From assembly GCF_002952215.1 (NCBI RefSeq), contig NZ_CP022600.1, positions 1 through 64,000 on the forward strand: 64,000 bases of DNA. Reading direction: 5' to 3'. The position numbers were made by a program, and so were the translations under genes. The DNA comes from Porphyrobacter sp. HT-58-2 (GTDB taxonomy: Bacteria > Pseudomonadota > Alphaproteobacteria > Sphingomonadales > Sphingomonadaceae). Under the pieces are notes generated by a model. That model worked only from the letters and a program-made list of their open reading frames with translations. It was not told the origin of the DNA and did no database searches. Positions 55,919 through 64,000 of the stretch are shown piece after piece (within the stretch, counting starts at the first letter, position 1; each line of letters starts with the position of its first letter).

Positions 55919-57184
55919 GTGAAGGTTGCCATTTTCGGACTGGGTTACGTCGGCTCCACTGCGGCTGGGTGCATTGCCAGCCAGGGGCACACGATCGTTG
56001 GCGTAGATGTTAGCGAGGCCAAAGTCGCGGCGCTGAACGAAGGCCGCGCGCCGGTCTATGAACCCGGCCTCGACGATCTGATTGCCGCCGCCCATGCCGA
56101 TGGTCGGGTCAAGGCCGTGACGAAGCTTGCAGACGAGCTTGACGATGCGGATATCGCCATCGTCTGCGTCGGCACGCCGAGCGGCGTCGATGGCGCGCAC
56201 AACATGAGCTACATCGCGCAGGTCACCCGCGCGATTGCCGCCGCGCTGAAGCCGGATCGCAAGACCCCGCTGACCCTCGCCTACCGGTCGACCATGCGGC
56301 CCGGATCGTGCGAGAACATCATCTGGCCGATCATCCAGAGCCACCTCGGCGATGCGGCGGAACGCGCGGTCGAGCTGGTCTACAACCCCGAATTCCTGCG
56401 CGAAGCCTCGGCGATCGAGGACTTCTTCCATCCGCCCAAGATCGTTATCGGCACGCTGGGCGGCAAGCCTTCGGCCAACATGACAAAGCTCAACGAGGGC
56501 ATCGAGGCACCGGTCTTCGAAGTGGGTCTGCGCGAGGCGGAGATCACCAAGTTCGTCGATAATTCGTGGCACGCGGTCAAGGTCGCCTTCGCCAACGAGA
56601 TCGGCCGCGTGTGCCAGAACCTCGGCATCTCCGCACGCGAAGTGCACGCGATCTTCAAGAGCGACACCAAATTGAACCTCAGTGCCTATTACACCCGCCC
56701 CGGCGGTGCCTTCGGTGGCTCGTGCCTCCCCAAGGATGTGCGCGCGCTCCAGTATATCGCTGCCGACACCGGCTCGGCGACGCACCTGGTGGATTCACTG
56801 ATCCGCTCGAACGAGGCGCACAAGCATCACCAGTTCCTGTACGCGACCCGAGGCCTCGAACCGGGGGCCAAGGTGCTGCTGGTCGGCCTCGCCTTCAAGC
56901 TCGAGACCGACGATCTGCGCGAGAGCCCGGCGGTCGACATGGCGAGGAAGCTGCTGGAAGCGGGGTATGATCTCGACATCTACGATCCCAAGGTCGCGCC
57001 CGACAATCTGGTGGGGCAGAACCTCGGCTATGCCTATTCGGTGCTGCCGCGCATCGACGGGCTGATGGTCGACAAGGCCACCGCCGAAACCCGCGACTAT
57101 GCCCGGATCATTGCCACCAACCGCCTGATCGACAGCCTTGCAGTCGACAAGGCCAAGGTGGTCGACACCAGCGCCATCGCGTGA
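55919..57184 (+). CDS. Nucleotide-sugar dehydrogenase, GDP-mannose 6-dehydrogenase-like
   Basis: 421-aa UDP-glucose/GDP-mannose dehydrogenase family enzyme that oxidises a hexose C6 to a uronate for polysaccharide synthesis. NAD loop FGLGYVGSTAAGCIA, YNPEFLREASAIEDFFHPP, the catalytic Lys/Asn region AEITKFVDNSWHAVKVAFAN, and the catalytic Cys in GGSCLPKDVRAL. The stretch KLNLSAYYTRPGGAFGGSCL closely resembles AlgD. GTG start with GGGGGAA upstream. The stop overlaps the next start (GTGA). Confidence 0.9.
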   Translation: MKVAIFGLGYVGSTAAGCIASQGHTIVGVDVSEAKVAALNEGRAPVYEPGLDDLIAAAHADGRVKAVTKLADELDDADIAIVCVGTPSGVDGAHNMSYIAQVTRAIAAALKPDRKTPLTLAYRSTMRPGSCENIIWPIIQSHLGDAAERAVELVYNPEFLREASAIEDFFHPPKIVIGTLGGKPSANMTKLNEGIEAPVFEVGLREAEITKFVDNSWHAVKVAFANEIGRVCQNLGISAREVHAIFKSDTKLNLSAYYTRPGGAFGGSCLPKDVRALQYIAADTGSATHLVDSLIRSNEAHKHHQFLYATRGLEPGAKVLLVGLAFKLETDDLRESPAVDMARKLLEAGYDLDIYDPKVAPDNLVGQNLGYAYSVLPRIDGLMVDKATAETRDYARIIATNRLIDSLAVDKAKVVDTSAIA

Positions 57185-58224
57185 CGATGAACGCGCCCGC
57201 CCAAATCGCCGCCGAGGAAGGCATCCCCGCGGTCATCGAAGGCGAGCCGCTCAAGGGCCGCCACGTGCTGATCGTGGTCGAGAATCTCCCCCTGCCCTTC
57301 GACCGGCGGGTGTGGCAGGAGGCGCGGACGCTGAAGGCGGCAGGCGCGCATGTCTCGATCATTTGCCCCACCGGCAAGGGTTACGAGAGCCGCTTCGAAA
57401 TTATCGAAGGCATCGAGATCCACCGCCACCCGCTGCCGCTGGAAGCCAAGGGCGCGATCGGCTTCCTCGCCGAATATGGCGCGGCTCTGTTCTGGGAGAC
57501 GGTGCTGGCCTGGCGCATCCACAGGAAGCGCCGGATCGACGTAATCCAGGGCTGCAACCCGCCCGATCTGATCTTCCTTGTCGCCCTGCCGTTCAAGCTG
57601 TTTGGCGTGCGCTACATCTTCGATCATCACGACATCAATCCCGAGCTTTACGAAGCAAAATTCAACAAGCGCGGGTTCTTCTGGTGGCTGATGGTGCTGT
57701 TCGAGAAGCTGACCTTCAAGGCCGCAGATGTCTCGATCGCCACCAACCATTCCTACCGCACAATCGCAATCGAGCGCGGCGGCATGGCGCCTGAGCGCGT
57801 GCATGTCGTGCGCTCCGGCCCTGACCTCTCCAAGCTCAAGCGCGTCCCCCCGGTGGAGCGCTGGAAGAACGGCCGTGCGCACATGGTCGGCTATGTCGGC
57901 GTCATGGGCGAGCAGGAGGGGATCGATCTGCTGATCGACGCGGTCGAGCATCTGGTGCGCGTCATGCACCGCGAGGATATCCAGTTCGTCCTCGTCGGCG
58001 GCGGTCCGGCGCTGGCGGAATTGCAGGCGCTCACCCAGACGCGCGGTCTGTCGGATTTCATCACCTTCACCGGCCGCGCGCCCGATCAGGAATTGTTCGA
58101 GGTGCTCTCGACCATGGACCTCGGCGTCAACCCCGACCGGGTCAACGCGATGAACGACAAGTCGACCATGAACAAGATCATGGAATACATGAGCCCAATC
58201 GATCACCGATTATCCGCTGCGTAA
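57181..58224 (+). CDS. GT4-type glycosyltransferase, C-terminally truncated
   Basis: 347-aa GT-B glycosyltransferase: HVLIVVENLPLPFDRRVWQE, DVIQGCNPPDLIFL, RYIFDHHDINPELYE, VVRSGPDLSKLKRV and VGVMGEQEGIDLLIDAVE. The acceptor/donor helix reaches LSTMDLGVNPDRVNAMNDKS and NKIMEYM, where relatives continue with a phrase like A-x-G-x-P and some 50-70 residues completing the donor site. Here it reads MSPIDHRLSAA and stops. The missing end removes part of the nucleotide-sugar site, so it is probably inactive. The break at about 58192 coincides with an unrelated coding remnant. Confidence 0.85.
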   Translation: MTMNAPAQIAAEEGIPAVIEGEPLKGRHVLIVVENLPLPFDRRVWQEARTLKAAGAHVSIICPTGKGYESRFEIIEGIEIHRHPLPLEAKGAIGFLAEYGAALFWETVLAWRIHRKRRIDVIQGCNPPDLIFLVALPFKLFGVRYIFDHHDINPELYEAKFNKRGFFWWLMVLFEKLTFKAADVSIATNHSYRTIAIERGGMAPERVHVVRSGPDLSKLKRVPPVERWKNGRAHMVGYVGVMGEQEGIDLLIDAVEHLVRVMHREDIQFVLVGGGPALAELQALTQTRGLSDFITFTGRAPDQELFEVLSTMDLGVNPDRVNAMNDKSTMNKIMEYMSPIDHRLSAA

Positions 58225-58306
58225 CCAGACCATACTTGCCTTTGGGGCGCTGGCCTTGCTGCTCCTTGCGCGAATTGCGGCTGATCAAAGGAGAGCAGGG
58301 CGATGA
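58193..58306 (+). pseudogene. 3' remnant of an O-antigen-ligase-type gene
   Basis: In the frame of 58193 the DNA reads AQSITDYPLRNQTILAFGAL followed by ALLLLARIAADQRRAGR and TGA, which overlaps the next ATG as ATGA. A helix after a DYPLR motif is how Wzy/O-antigen ligase proteins commonly end (recollection). No start codon and no N-terminal part precede it: it merges with the truncated glycosyltransferase. Best read as the scar of a deletion. Confidence 0.55.
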
Positions 58307-59037
58307 TTGCGCGGCTCATCTGGTTTGCCGGAATGCTCGGATTGGCAGTGCTGACGACGCTCCTGCAGATCGACCGGCAGTCCGACCTTACGCCATCGCT
58401 GGCGTCGCTCGTCCCTGCGCCGCTGCGCAGCGAAGCTCAGGTACAGATCGCTGCCGGTGCGGTCGAGGGCACGGACAGTCAACGCGGTCTCGAGGAAGCG
58501 AGAAGGCTTGTCATGAAACGCCCGGTGCCGGCCGAGCACCTCACTCTGCTGGCAATGGCGCAGACCAAGGCCGGAGAACTTGAACAGGCCGGAGTGACAA
58601 TCCAGATCGCCGGGCAAAGAGGCTGGCGCGAGCCGCTGGCGCAAGAAGCGGTGCTGCGGATTGCACTGCAAGCAGGTGACAAGGCCGAGGCCGCCCGCCG
58701 CTATGCCGCTCTTTTTCTGCGTTCAGCGACGCCGGACGATCTGCTGCGCGAACTTGGGCCCACCGTGCTCGACGAACCCGACGGCCCGGGTCAGAGCACA
58801 CTGGTTGACATCATCAGCGGAACGGACCGCTGGAATGCCACCTTCCTGCGACGGGGTGCGCGGGTGATGCCAACTACGGCCTTCGCCGATATTGCTGCAG
58901 CCACGCTAAAACGTGGGGCGCGTTACGATTGCGCAGTGCTTGAACAGTCCATCAAGGAAGCGGAGCGAAGCGAGCCCGCCGCAGCGCAACGCTTGCGAGA
59001 CGCTGCCATCGGTCTTTGCCCCAAGCTCAAATCATAA
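58303..59037 (+). CDS. TPR-like protein of the polysaccharide locus
   Basis: 244-aa protein with one N-terminal signal-anchor helix (ARLIWFAGMLGLAVLTTLL) and helical repeats rich in Ala, e.g. AEHLTLLAMAQTKAGELEQA and PLAQEAVLRIALQAGDKAEA, resembling tetratricopeptide repeats. Two late cysteines (YDCAVLE, GLCPKL). Its start is coupled to the remnant before it, as such small TPR proteins often follow a ligase gene in sphingomonad exopolysaccharide loci. Exact role unknown. Confidence 0.72.
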   Translation: MIARLIWFAGMLGLAVLTTLLQIDRQSDLTPSLASLVPAPLRSEAQVQIAAGAVEGTDSQRGLEEARRLVMKRPVPAEHLTLLAMAQTKAGELEQAGVTIQIAGQRGWREPLAQEAVLRIALQAGDKAEAARRYAALFLRSATPDDLLRELGPTVLDEPDGPGQSTLVDIISGTDRWNATFLRRGARVMPTTAFADIAAATLKRGARYDCAVLEQSIKEAERSEPAAAQRLRDAAIGLCPKLKS

Positions 59038-59070
59038 CGGATAGTGCCAACCGGCTCACGTGGGCAGGCA

Positions 59071-60960
59071 TTACTCCTTCGCCCTGACAAGCGCGGGATG
59101 TTCGAATGCGCTTGCATAAAGCAGGCTGGCTTCTCGCGTGAAGTGACTGTCGTCCACGATCAGAGGCGTTCCGCTCTTACCGAAATAGCGACATTGCGGA
59201 GCGCACTGAATACGCAGCAACGAGACATAGTCGGCCCCGGTCTCTGCGGCGATCCCGGCCATCTGGCGGTCGAGATCGGCTTGCGACAATGCCCGCAGCG
59301 ACTCCGCTAGCGCAGTACCTTGCCCCCTCTCATGCGACAGCGCGAGCAAGCGCGGGACGAATTGCGACCATTGTGCTGGGGGGCCTACCAGCAGCACCGC
59401 CTGCCCCTTTTCCCGCATCGCCAGCAACAGGCTGCGCAGAGCCGGCATATCGCTGTCCTCCCACCGCGCGGCAAGAACAAGCAGATCCGATGGGCGTTGC
59501 GCCATGTAATCGTTTAGCGCCCAGCGCATCAACTTCGGGCAGAACGGATAGCGACTGACCGTATTGTACTCCAGCGCCGGACGACAACCGGCAGCCGTCA
59601 CCTGGCTAACCGCGCTGCCGCGAAAACTATCATGCAGACCCGGCCAAAGGTTGGCGGCCTGACTGTCGCCAACTAGTAGGACATGGCTGCGACCATCCGC
59701 ATCCTCCAGGCAGGTGCTTTCGTCAAATTGCTGACTGCGGTGATGGATGAAGCAGCGGCCCGAACGGAACAGATCATCCAGCGGCGCGTCGAGACCCGCA
59801 GCGATGCTCAGGCCGCGTTCGGAAAAACGTTGCGGCAATCCGGCTGTTTGCGTCAGCACCACTGCGACGCCCACCAGTCCGATCGTGGCCAAGCCACTCC
59901 CTAGTAGCAAGCGTCGCACCGCGACAGCAGGGCGCCGAAAGGGCTCCTCAATGAATTTCCAGCTGACCACGGCAAGGACAAGACTGACAAGAGCGGCCAC
60001 GATCTGAAGCGCAGGATCAAGCGCGCCAGCGGGCAGGCCCAGCAACAGCAGGACAATCACGGGCCAGTGCCACAGGTAAAGCGAATAGGAGATTCTTCCG
60101 ATGAAGCGGGCCGGTGCGGTCTCCAGAATCTGCCCCATCCATGATGTGCCGTGCGAACCGGCCGCAATGATCGCAGCAGCGCCGACACAGGGGATGGCGG
60201 CGCGCCAACCGGGAAAGGGGGTGCCGGTGTCGAAGGCAATCACGGCATAGAGGATCATGGCCACACCGGTAAACGCCAATGCCTCACGGACGGCTCGCAT
60301 CCCGAGAAATGGCAATGGCACGATCGCCACCAAGACCCCCAGCAGGAACTCCCAAAGTCGTGGTGGCAGCATGTAGAAGCTTGTGACGGGATCAAGCATC
60401 AACGAAGCTGTAGCTGACGCCAAGCCCAGCACTCCAATCCCGAACCACAATCCCAGCCGCCCGAGCCTGATCAACCCAAGAACGATCAGGGGCAAAACAA
60501 GGTAGAACTGCCCCTCCACCCCGAGCGTCCACATATGCAGCAGGACTTCATGATCGCTTTCGGCGTAGGCACCGCGATTGATCCAGAAGTGGATATTGGC
60601 CGCAAACAGCGCCGAAAATCCGAGGCTCGTGCTGTAGCCCGCCAGTTCGCCCGGCAGCAGCAGTATAGCCGCGGCAAGGCTCACGACCGCAAGTATCGCG
60701 ACCATCACCGGCACGATCCGGCGCACCCGGCGAACGAGGTAATCCGCCAACCGAAAATGGCCCGCGACCGCTTCGCGCACCACAATGCCGCCGATCAGAA
60801 AGCCGGAAATGACGAAGAAGACATCGACCCCGACAAAGCCGCCGCTCGCAGTGTCGATTCCGAGGTGGAACAGCAGCACCGCGATCACCGCTACTGCACG
60901 CAGGCCTTCTATGTCGGGCCTGTGATGGCGAACAGGCTCCGGCGCGCCCGCGAAGGTCAT
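59071..60960 (-). CDS. OafA/YrhL-like acyltransferase with SGNH domain
   Basis: 629-aa protein: an acyltransferase-3 membrane domain of about ten helices (YRPDIEGLRAVAV-type start HRPDIEGLRAVAVIAVLLFH, DVFFVISGFLIG, LLHMWTLGVEGQFYL, YSLYLWHWPVIV) followed by a periplasmic SGNH hydrolase-like domain with block I LLVGDSQAANLWPGL and the late DDSHFT. It probably O-acetylates a surface polysaccharide. The start at 60960 is chosen since the 28 residues before are unlike the family. Convergent to the polysaccharide locus. Confidence 0.9.
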   Translation of the reverse strand: MTFAGAPEPVRHHRPDIEGLRAVAVIAVLLFHLGIDTASGGFVGVDVFFVISGFLIGGIVVREAVAGHFRLADYLVRRVRRIVPVMVAILAVVSLAAAILLLPGELAGYSTSLGFSALFAANIHFWINRGAYAESDHEVLLHMWTLGVEGQFYLVLPLIVLGLIRLGRLGLWFGIGVLGLASATASLMLDPVTSFYMLPPRLWEFLLGVLVAIVPLPFLGMRAVREALAFTGVAMILYAVIAFDTGTPFPGWRAAIPCVGAAAIIAAGSHGTSWMGQILETAPARFIGRISYSLYLWHWPVIVLLLLGLPAGALDPALQIVAALVSLVLAVVSWKFIEEPFRRPAVAVRRLLLGSGLATIGLVGVAVVLTQTAGLPQRFSERGLSIAAGLDAPLDDLFRSGRCFIHHRSQQFDESTCLEDADGRSHVLLVGDSQAANLWPGLHDSFRGSAVSQVTAAGCRPALEYNTVSRYPFCPKLMRWALNDYMAQRPSDLLVLAARWEDSDMPALRSLLLAMREKGQAVLLVGPPAQWSQFVPRLLALSHERGQGTALAESLRALSQADLDRQMAGIAAETGADYVSLLRIQCAPQCRYFGKSGTPLIVDDSHFTREASLLYASAFEHPALVRAKE

Positions 60961-60967
60961 GCAGGTC

Positions 60968-61834
60968 TCAAAGCGTGCGGATGATGCCGGAGAAGTCAGT
61001 CTCGGCGTTGTCACTGACGAAGGCTTCATAGATCGCGCGGGCATGGTCGCCCAATTCCACCTTGGCGCCTGCCGCCTGCGCCGCTTCCATCGCCAGCTTT
61101 AGGTCCTTCAGCATCAGCCCGGCGGCGAACCCGCCCTGATAATCATTGTCTGCGGGGGTCTTCGGACCAACGCCAGGGACCGGGCAATAGGACGTCATCG
61201 ACCAGTTCTGGCCGCTTGAGACGCTGGAAATGTCGTAGAACGTCTGCGGGTCGAGACCGAGCTTCTGCGCCATGGCAAAGGCCTCGCAGGTGCCGATCAT
61301 GTGGATCGCCAGCAGCATATTGTTGCAGATCTTGGCCGCCTGCCCGTTGCCCGCCGCGCCCGCATGGATCACCGCCTTGCCCATGCATTCGAGGATAGGC
61401 CGGGCGCGGGCGAAGGCTTGGTCGCTGCCGCCGACCATGAAGGTCAGCGTGCCGCCCGCCGCCGCCGCGATCCCGCCAGACACGGGGGCATCGACCATCT
61501 GGTAGCCATGCGCCTCGGTCACCTCGATCACTTCGCGCGCGGTGGCAACGTCGATCGTCGAGCAATCGAGCAGGATCGCGCCTTCAGGCGCGTGGCCGAT
61601 GACATCGTCCCAATAGACCCGTTTCACGATCTGGCCGTTGGGCAGCATCGAGACGACCGCTTCTGCACCCGCGCAGGCTTCCCTGGCGGTGGCGAAGGTG
61701 GTGCACCCCGCCTCGCGCGCGGCGGCAAGTGCGGGTTCGGAAAGGTCGAAAGCGCGGACTTCGTGTCCTGCCTTCACAAGGTTTGCGGCCATCCCACCGC
61801 CCATATTGCCGAGCCCGATAAAGGCGATTTTCAT
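60968..61834 (-). CDS. mmsB: 3-hydroxyisobutyrate dehydrogenase
   Basis: 288-aa NAD-dependent beta-hydroxyacid dehydrogenase that oxidises 3-hydroxyisobutyrate to methylmalonate semialdehyde in valine breakdown. NAD loop FIGLGNMGGGMAANLVKAGH, substrate signature DAPVSGGIAAAAGGTL, catalytic Lys in GQAAKICNNMLL and the late KDLKLAMEAAQ. The start at 61834 overlaps the preceding small gene as ATGA. Last gene of the leftward valine operon. Confidence 0.95.
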   Translation of the reverse strand: MKIAFIGLGNMGGGMAANLVKAGHEVRAFDLSEPALAAAREAGCTTFATAREACAGAEAVVSMLPNGQIVKRVYWDDVIGHAPEGAILLDCSTIDVATAREVIEVTEAHGYQMVDAPVSGGIAAAAGGTLTFMVGGSDQAFARARPILECMGKAVIHAGAAGNGQAAKICNNMLLAIHMIGTCEAFAMAQKLGLDPQTFYDISSVSSGQNWSMTSYCPVPGVGPKTPADNDYQGGFAAGLMLKDLKLAMEAAQAAGAKVELGDHARAIYEAFVSDNAETDFSGIIRTL

Positions 61835-62100
61835 TCTGGCTTCCTCACTTCCCGACGAGACCATGTGCCAAGAGCTGCTGCGAGCAAGGCAAATGCAGAG
61901 CAAATCACGACGCGGTTCAAAAGCAGCTCCAAAAAATTGCTCCCGCCGAACGGAGGCAGGGGCTTGAGTGCCACACTTGTGATCAAGCCGACTGTCGTTC
62001 CCGCAAGGGTCGCAATCAAGACCTTTGGTCGACCGGTGCGCGCAAGAGTAGCCGCCACCACGGCTCCGAGCATAACGATGACGACGAACTCGACGATCAC
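61831..62100 (-). CDS. Small hypothetical membrane protein in the valine operon
   Basis: 89-aa protein with hydrophobic segments near residues 3-18, 28-43 and 60-78, and a basic tail (SRREVRKPE). GTG start at 62100, 4 bp after the stop of the enoyl-CoA hydratase gene, and ATGA overlap with mmsB, so it is surely co-translated with the catabolic genes. I do not recognise the family; a membrane role tied to substrate uptake is possible but not shown. Confidence 0.62.
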   Translation of the reverse strand: MIVEFVVIVMLGAVVAATLARTGRPKVLIATLAGTTVGLITSVALKPLPPFGGSNFLELLLNRVVICSAFALLAAALGTWSRREVRKPE

Positions 62101-62104
62101 GGGC

Positions 62105-62899
62105 CTAGCGCCCCTTCCACTGCCCTTCGCGCTTCTCGATGAAGGCGGCCATTCCCTCGGCCTTGTCCTCGCTCGCAGTCAGGATCTGGAAGATCCGGCG
62201 CTCGACGATCAGGCCCTGATCGAGGGTCATTTCGAAAGCCGAGTTGACCATCTCCTTGTTGGCGATGGTCGCCATCGGCGGCATCGCGGCGATGGTCGCG
62301 GCAGTCTTGAGGCTTTCGGCGATCAGTTCCTCATGCGGCACCACGCGGGCCACCAGATTGCTGCGCTCCGCTTCTTCTGCGCCCATCATCCGCCCGGTGA
62401 GGCACATTTCCATCGACTTCGACTTGCCGATCGCCCGCGTCAGCCGCTGCGATCCGCCCATGCCGGGGGCCACGCCAAGCTTGATCTCGGGCTGGCCGAA
62501 CTTTGCCTTGTCGGACGCGATGATGAAATCCGCCATCATCGCCAGCTCGCACCCGCCGCCCAGCGCGAAGCCGTTCACGGCGGCGATCCAGGGCTTCCTC
62601 GTCTTCTTGACGATCTCGGAGGTCCAGGGGGCGAAGAAATCGTCGAGATAGAAATCCGCCGCCGGTTTCTCGCTCATCTCCTTGATGTCGGCGCCCGCCG
62701 CGAAGGCCTTGTCGCCGCTGCCCGTCAGGATCGCGCAAAGCTGCGAGCCGTCCGCCTGATAGGCAGCAAAAGCCTCGATCAGCTCCGAAAGAACCTGCGA
62801 ATTCAATGCATTCAGTGCCTGCGGACGGTTGATGGTGAGCAGCGTGACACCCTTCGTGCCGCGCGCATCCATTTCGACGGTGATGGTTTCGTAAGTCAT
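62105..62899 (-). CDS. Enoyl-CoA hydratase
   Basis: 264-aa crotonase that hydrates methacrylyl-CoA-like substrates, fitting valine degradation. Oxyanion and catalytic pieces: [35 protein letters not shown] (Glu), [20 protein letters not shown] (second Glu). Start at 62899 gives [10 protein letters not shown] and overlaps the upstream stop as ATGA; the ATG at 62911 would add four residues. Confidence 0.93.
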   Translation of the reverse strand: MTYETITVEMDARGTKGVTLLTINRPQALNALNSQVLSELIEAFAAYQADGSQLCAILTGSGDKAFAAGADIKEMSEKPAADFYLDDFFAPWTSEIVKKTRKPWIAAVNGFALGGGCELAMMADFIIASDKAKFGQPEIKLGVAPGMGGSQRLTRAIGKSKSMEMCLTGRMMGAEEAERSNLVARVVPHEELIAESLKTAATIAAMPPMATIANKEMVNSAFEMTLDQGLIVERRIFQILTASEDKAEGMAAFIEKREGQWKGR

Positions 62900-63951
62900 A
62901 AGGGTTTCCATTCCTCATCGGCGGGCAGGGGCGCGAAGATGCTGTCGAGCAATTCCTCGCTCACCTCTTCGGGCGTGGCCGGGTCCCACTTGGGATCATT
63001 GGTCTTGTCGACGATCACCGCGCGCACGCCCTCGGCAAAATCCGGGCGGGTCAGCACGCGGCTGGCGATGCGGTATTCCATACGCATGTTGTCGGCGAAA
63101 TCGGTCAGTTGCGCACTCTCGGCGAGCTGGCGAAGCGCAACCTTGCAGGTCTGGGGACTCTTGGTGCCGAGCGTGTCACGTTCCTTCATGGCCCAGTCGT
63201 CCCCCGCCTCGGCGGCGGCTTCAAGGCTGGCGAGAATGTCCTCGTAACGCTCGGAGGCGAAATGCTTGGCGATCTTGTCGGCATTGGCTTCGATCCGCGC
63301 CTTGGGCGGGGTGCCGACGGGTTCGCTGAGGATCCCTGAAATACGATCGGGATGGTCATGGATGCGCGCCTTGATATCCTCCAGCATCTCATGCGGCACG
63401 TAATGCGTCGCAAGCCCCGTCCAGAGGCACTCCGCCCCATCAAGCCGCGCCCCCGTCAGCGCGAGAAACTGCCCGAGCCTGCGTCCCAGCCGGGAGAGAT
63501 ACCAGCCGCCGCCAACATCGGGGAACAGGCCGATGCCGGTTTCGGGCATGGCAAAGCGGGTGTTCTCGGTTGCCACGCGATACTTCGCGGGCTGGCTGAT
63601 GCCCACGCCGCCGCCCATCGTGATGCCATCCATGAAAGCCACGATCGGCTTGGCATAGGTGAACATCTGGTGGTTCAGCTGATATTCGTCGTGGAAGAAC
63701 TTCCGACCGGACACGCCGCCATCATGCAGCGCCGAATTGCGCAGGAAGGCAATGTCGCCCCCGGCACAGAAGCCGCGCCCCTCGGCATGATCGAGGATCA
63801 CCGCCTTGATGCTGTCGTCATTCGCCCATTCGGTCAGCGCCGCGCTCATCGCATGGCACATCTCCAGGGTCAGCGCATGCAGCGCCTTGGGCCGGTTGAG
63901 GCTGATATGGCCGATGGGGCCTTGAGTAGCGATCAGGACATCGTCGGTCAT
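62896..63951 (-). CDS. 3-hydroxyisobutyryl-CoA hydrolase (HIBCH-like)
   Basis: 351-aa crotonase-superfamily protein longer than hydratases by about 90 residues, as in 3-hydroxyisobutyryl-CoA hydrolase, which frees 3-hydroxyisobutyrate. Features: [58 protein letters not shown]-like KVALRQLAE and the late hydrophilic [11 protein letters not shown]. Coupled to the hydratase by ATGA. With mmsB this defines a valine catabolic operon. Confidence 0.93.
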   Translation of the reverse strand: MTDDVLIATQGPIGHISLNRPKALHALTLEMCHAMSAALTEWANDDSIKAVILDHAEGRGFCAGGDIAFLRNSALHDGGVSGRKFFHDEYQLNHQMFTYAKPIVAFMDGITMGGGVGISQPAKYRVATENTRFAMPETGIGLFPDVGGGWYLSRLGRRLGQFLALTGARLDGAECLWTGLATHYVPHEMLEDIKARIHDHPDRISGILSEPVGTPPKARIEANADKIAKHFASERYEDILASLEAAAEAGDDWAMKERDTLGTKSPQTCKVALRQLAESAQLTDFADNMRMEYRIASRVLTRPDFAEGVRAVIVDKTNDPKWDPATPEEVSEELLDSIFAPLPADEEWKPL

Positions 63952-63972
63952 TTTATTCCCCTCGCGCGGCGC

Positions 63973-64000
63973 TCACTGGCGCAGAAGGTCCCGGCCCACG
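63973..64000 (-). CDS. C-terminal end of an acyl-CoA dehydrogenase (partial)
   Basis: The minus strand at the window edge reads VGRDLLRQ then TGA (63975-63973), matching the common C-terminus (V-x-R-x-L-L-R-Q) of acyl-CoA dehydrogenases; isobutyryl-CoA dehydrogenase would be the missing first enzyme of this operon. Only eight codons are visible, so this rests on pattern and context. Confidence 0.45.

Noticed and set aside
61301..63247. 648-codon plus-strand frame across mmsB, the hydratase and the hydrolase
   Set aside because: Spans three recognised minus-strand genes and reads as low-complexity Arg/His sequence.

Overview
The window looks like part of a high-GC alphaproteobacterial chromosome, most likely Sphingomonadales and probably Erythrobacteraceae. 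I judge this from the dnaA context, the rpmH-rnpA-yidD-yidC-ysxC block, a CC_3452-type secreted protein, a NodT-type outer-membrane lipoprotein and the DnaK-independent housekeeping set, not from a database match. Nearly all of the DNA is coding. I found no rRNA, tRNA, CRISPR array, insertion sequence or prophage, and no gene-free stretch longer than 300 bases.

Layout. 1-2.8 kb: dnaA, a 12-bp iterated DnaA-box-like array, an E1-like (MoeB/ThiF) adenylyltransferase and a coupled GIY-YIG protein. 2.9-11.9 kb: cobB divergent from dapB (whose start region is duplicated), nth, a lipoprotein, dapE followed directly by a dicarboxylate-type symporter, a LysE exporter, an S1/P1 nuclease, a glutathione transferase and a VOC protein. 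11.9-21.7 kb: a five-gene cluster of secreted DUF11-type proteins around a roughly 1,710-codon protein that combines Ig-like modules with a predicted beta-barrel; its reading frame is broken near 18,690. 21.7-26.1 kb: ysxC, yidC, yidD, rnpA, four stacked hairpins, rpmH and a periplasmic ClpP-like protein. 26.3-39.3 kb: comM-like ATPase, TonB-like protein, small envelope proteins, recQ, an HxlR regulator divergent from a CC_3452 protein, rpmJ, galE, an M14 carboxypeptidase, cdd and a degenerate GH25 protein.

39.4-49 kb: dnaB (again with a DnaA-box-like site upstream), a phospholipase D family protein, an HD-GYP protein, rpoZ, an orphan ParA with paired TGACC repeats upstream, a DUF3667 membrane protein, a methyltransferase and ftsH. 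49.1-54.2 kb: a TetR regulator divergent from a four-gene DevBCA-like exporter (permease, ATPase, HlyD adaptor, outer-membrane factor); the ATPase has a one-base frame break in its first codons. 54.2-55.7 kb: MaoC and CaiB/BaiF genes. 55.9-59.0 kb: an exopolysaccharide locus in which a glycosyltransferase is cut short and joined to what looks like the last 37 codons of an O-antigen-ligase-type gene, suggesting a large internal deletion. 59.1-64 kb: an acyltransferase and a valine-catabolism operon (acyl-CoA dehydrogenase end, 3-hydroxyisobutyryl-CoA hydrolase, enoyl-CoA hydratase, a small membrane protein, mmsB).

The most interesting parts are the DUF11/beta-barrel cluster with similar leader motifs before its first and last genes, the deletion scar in the polysaccharide locus, the two single-base frame breaks, and several repeat or operator arrays in intergenic DNA.
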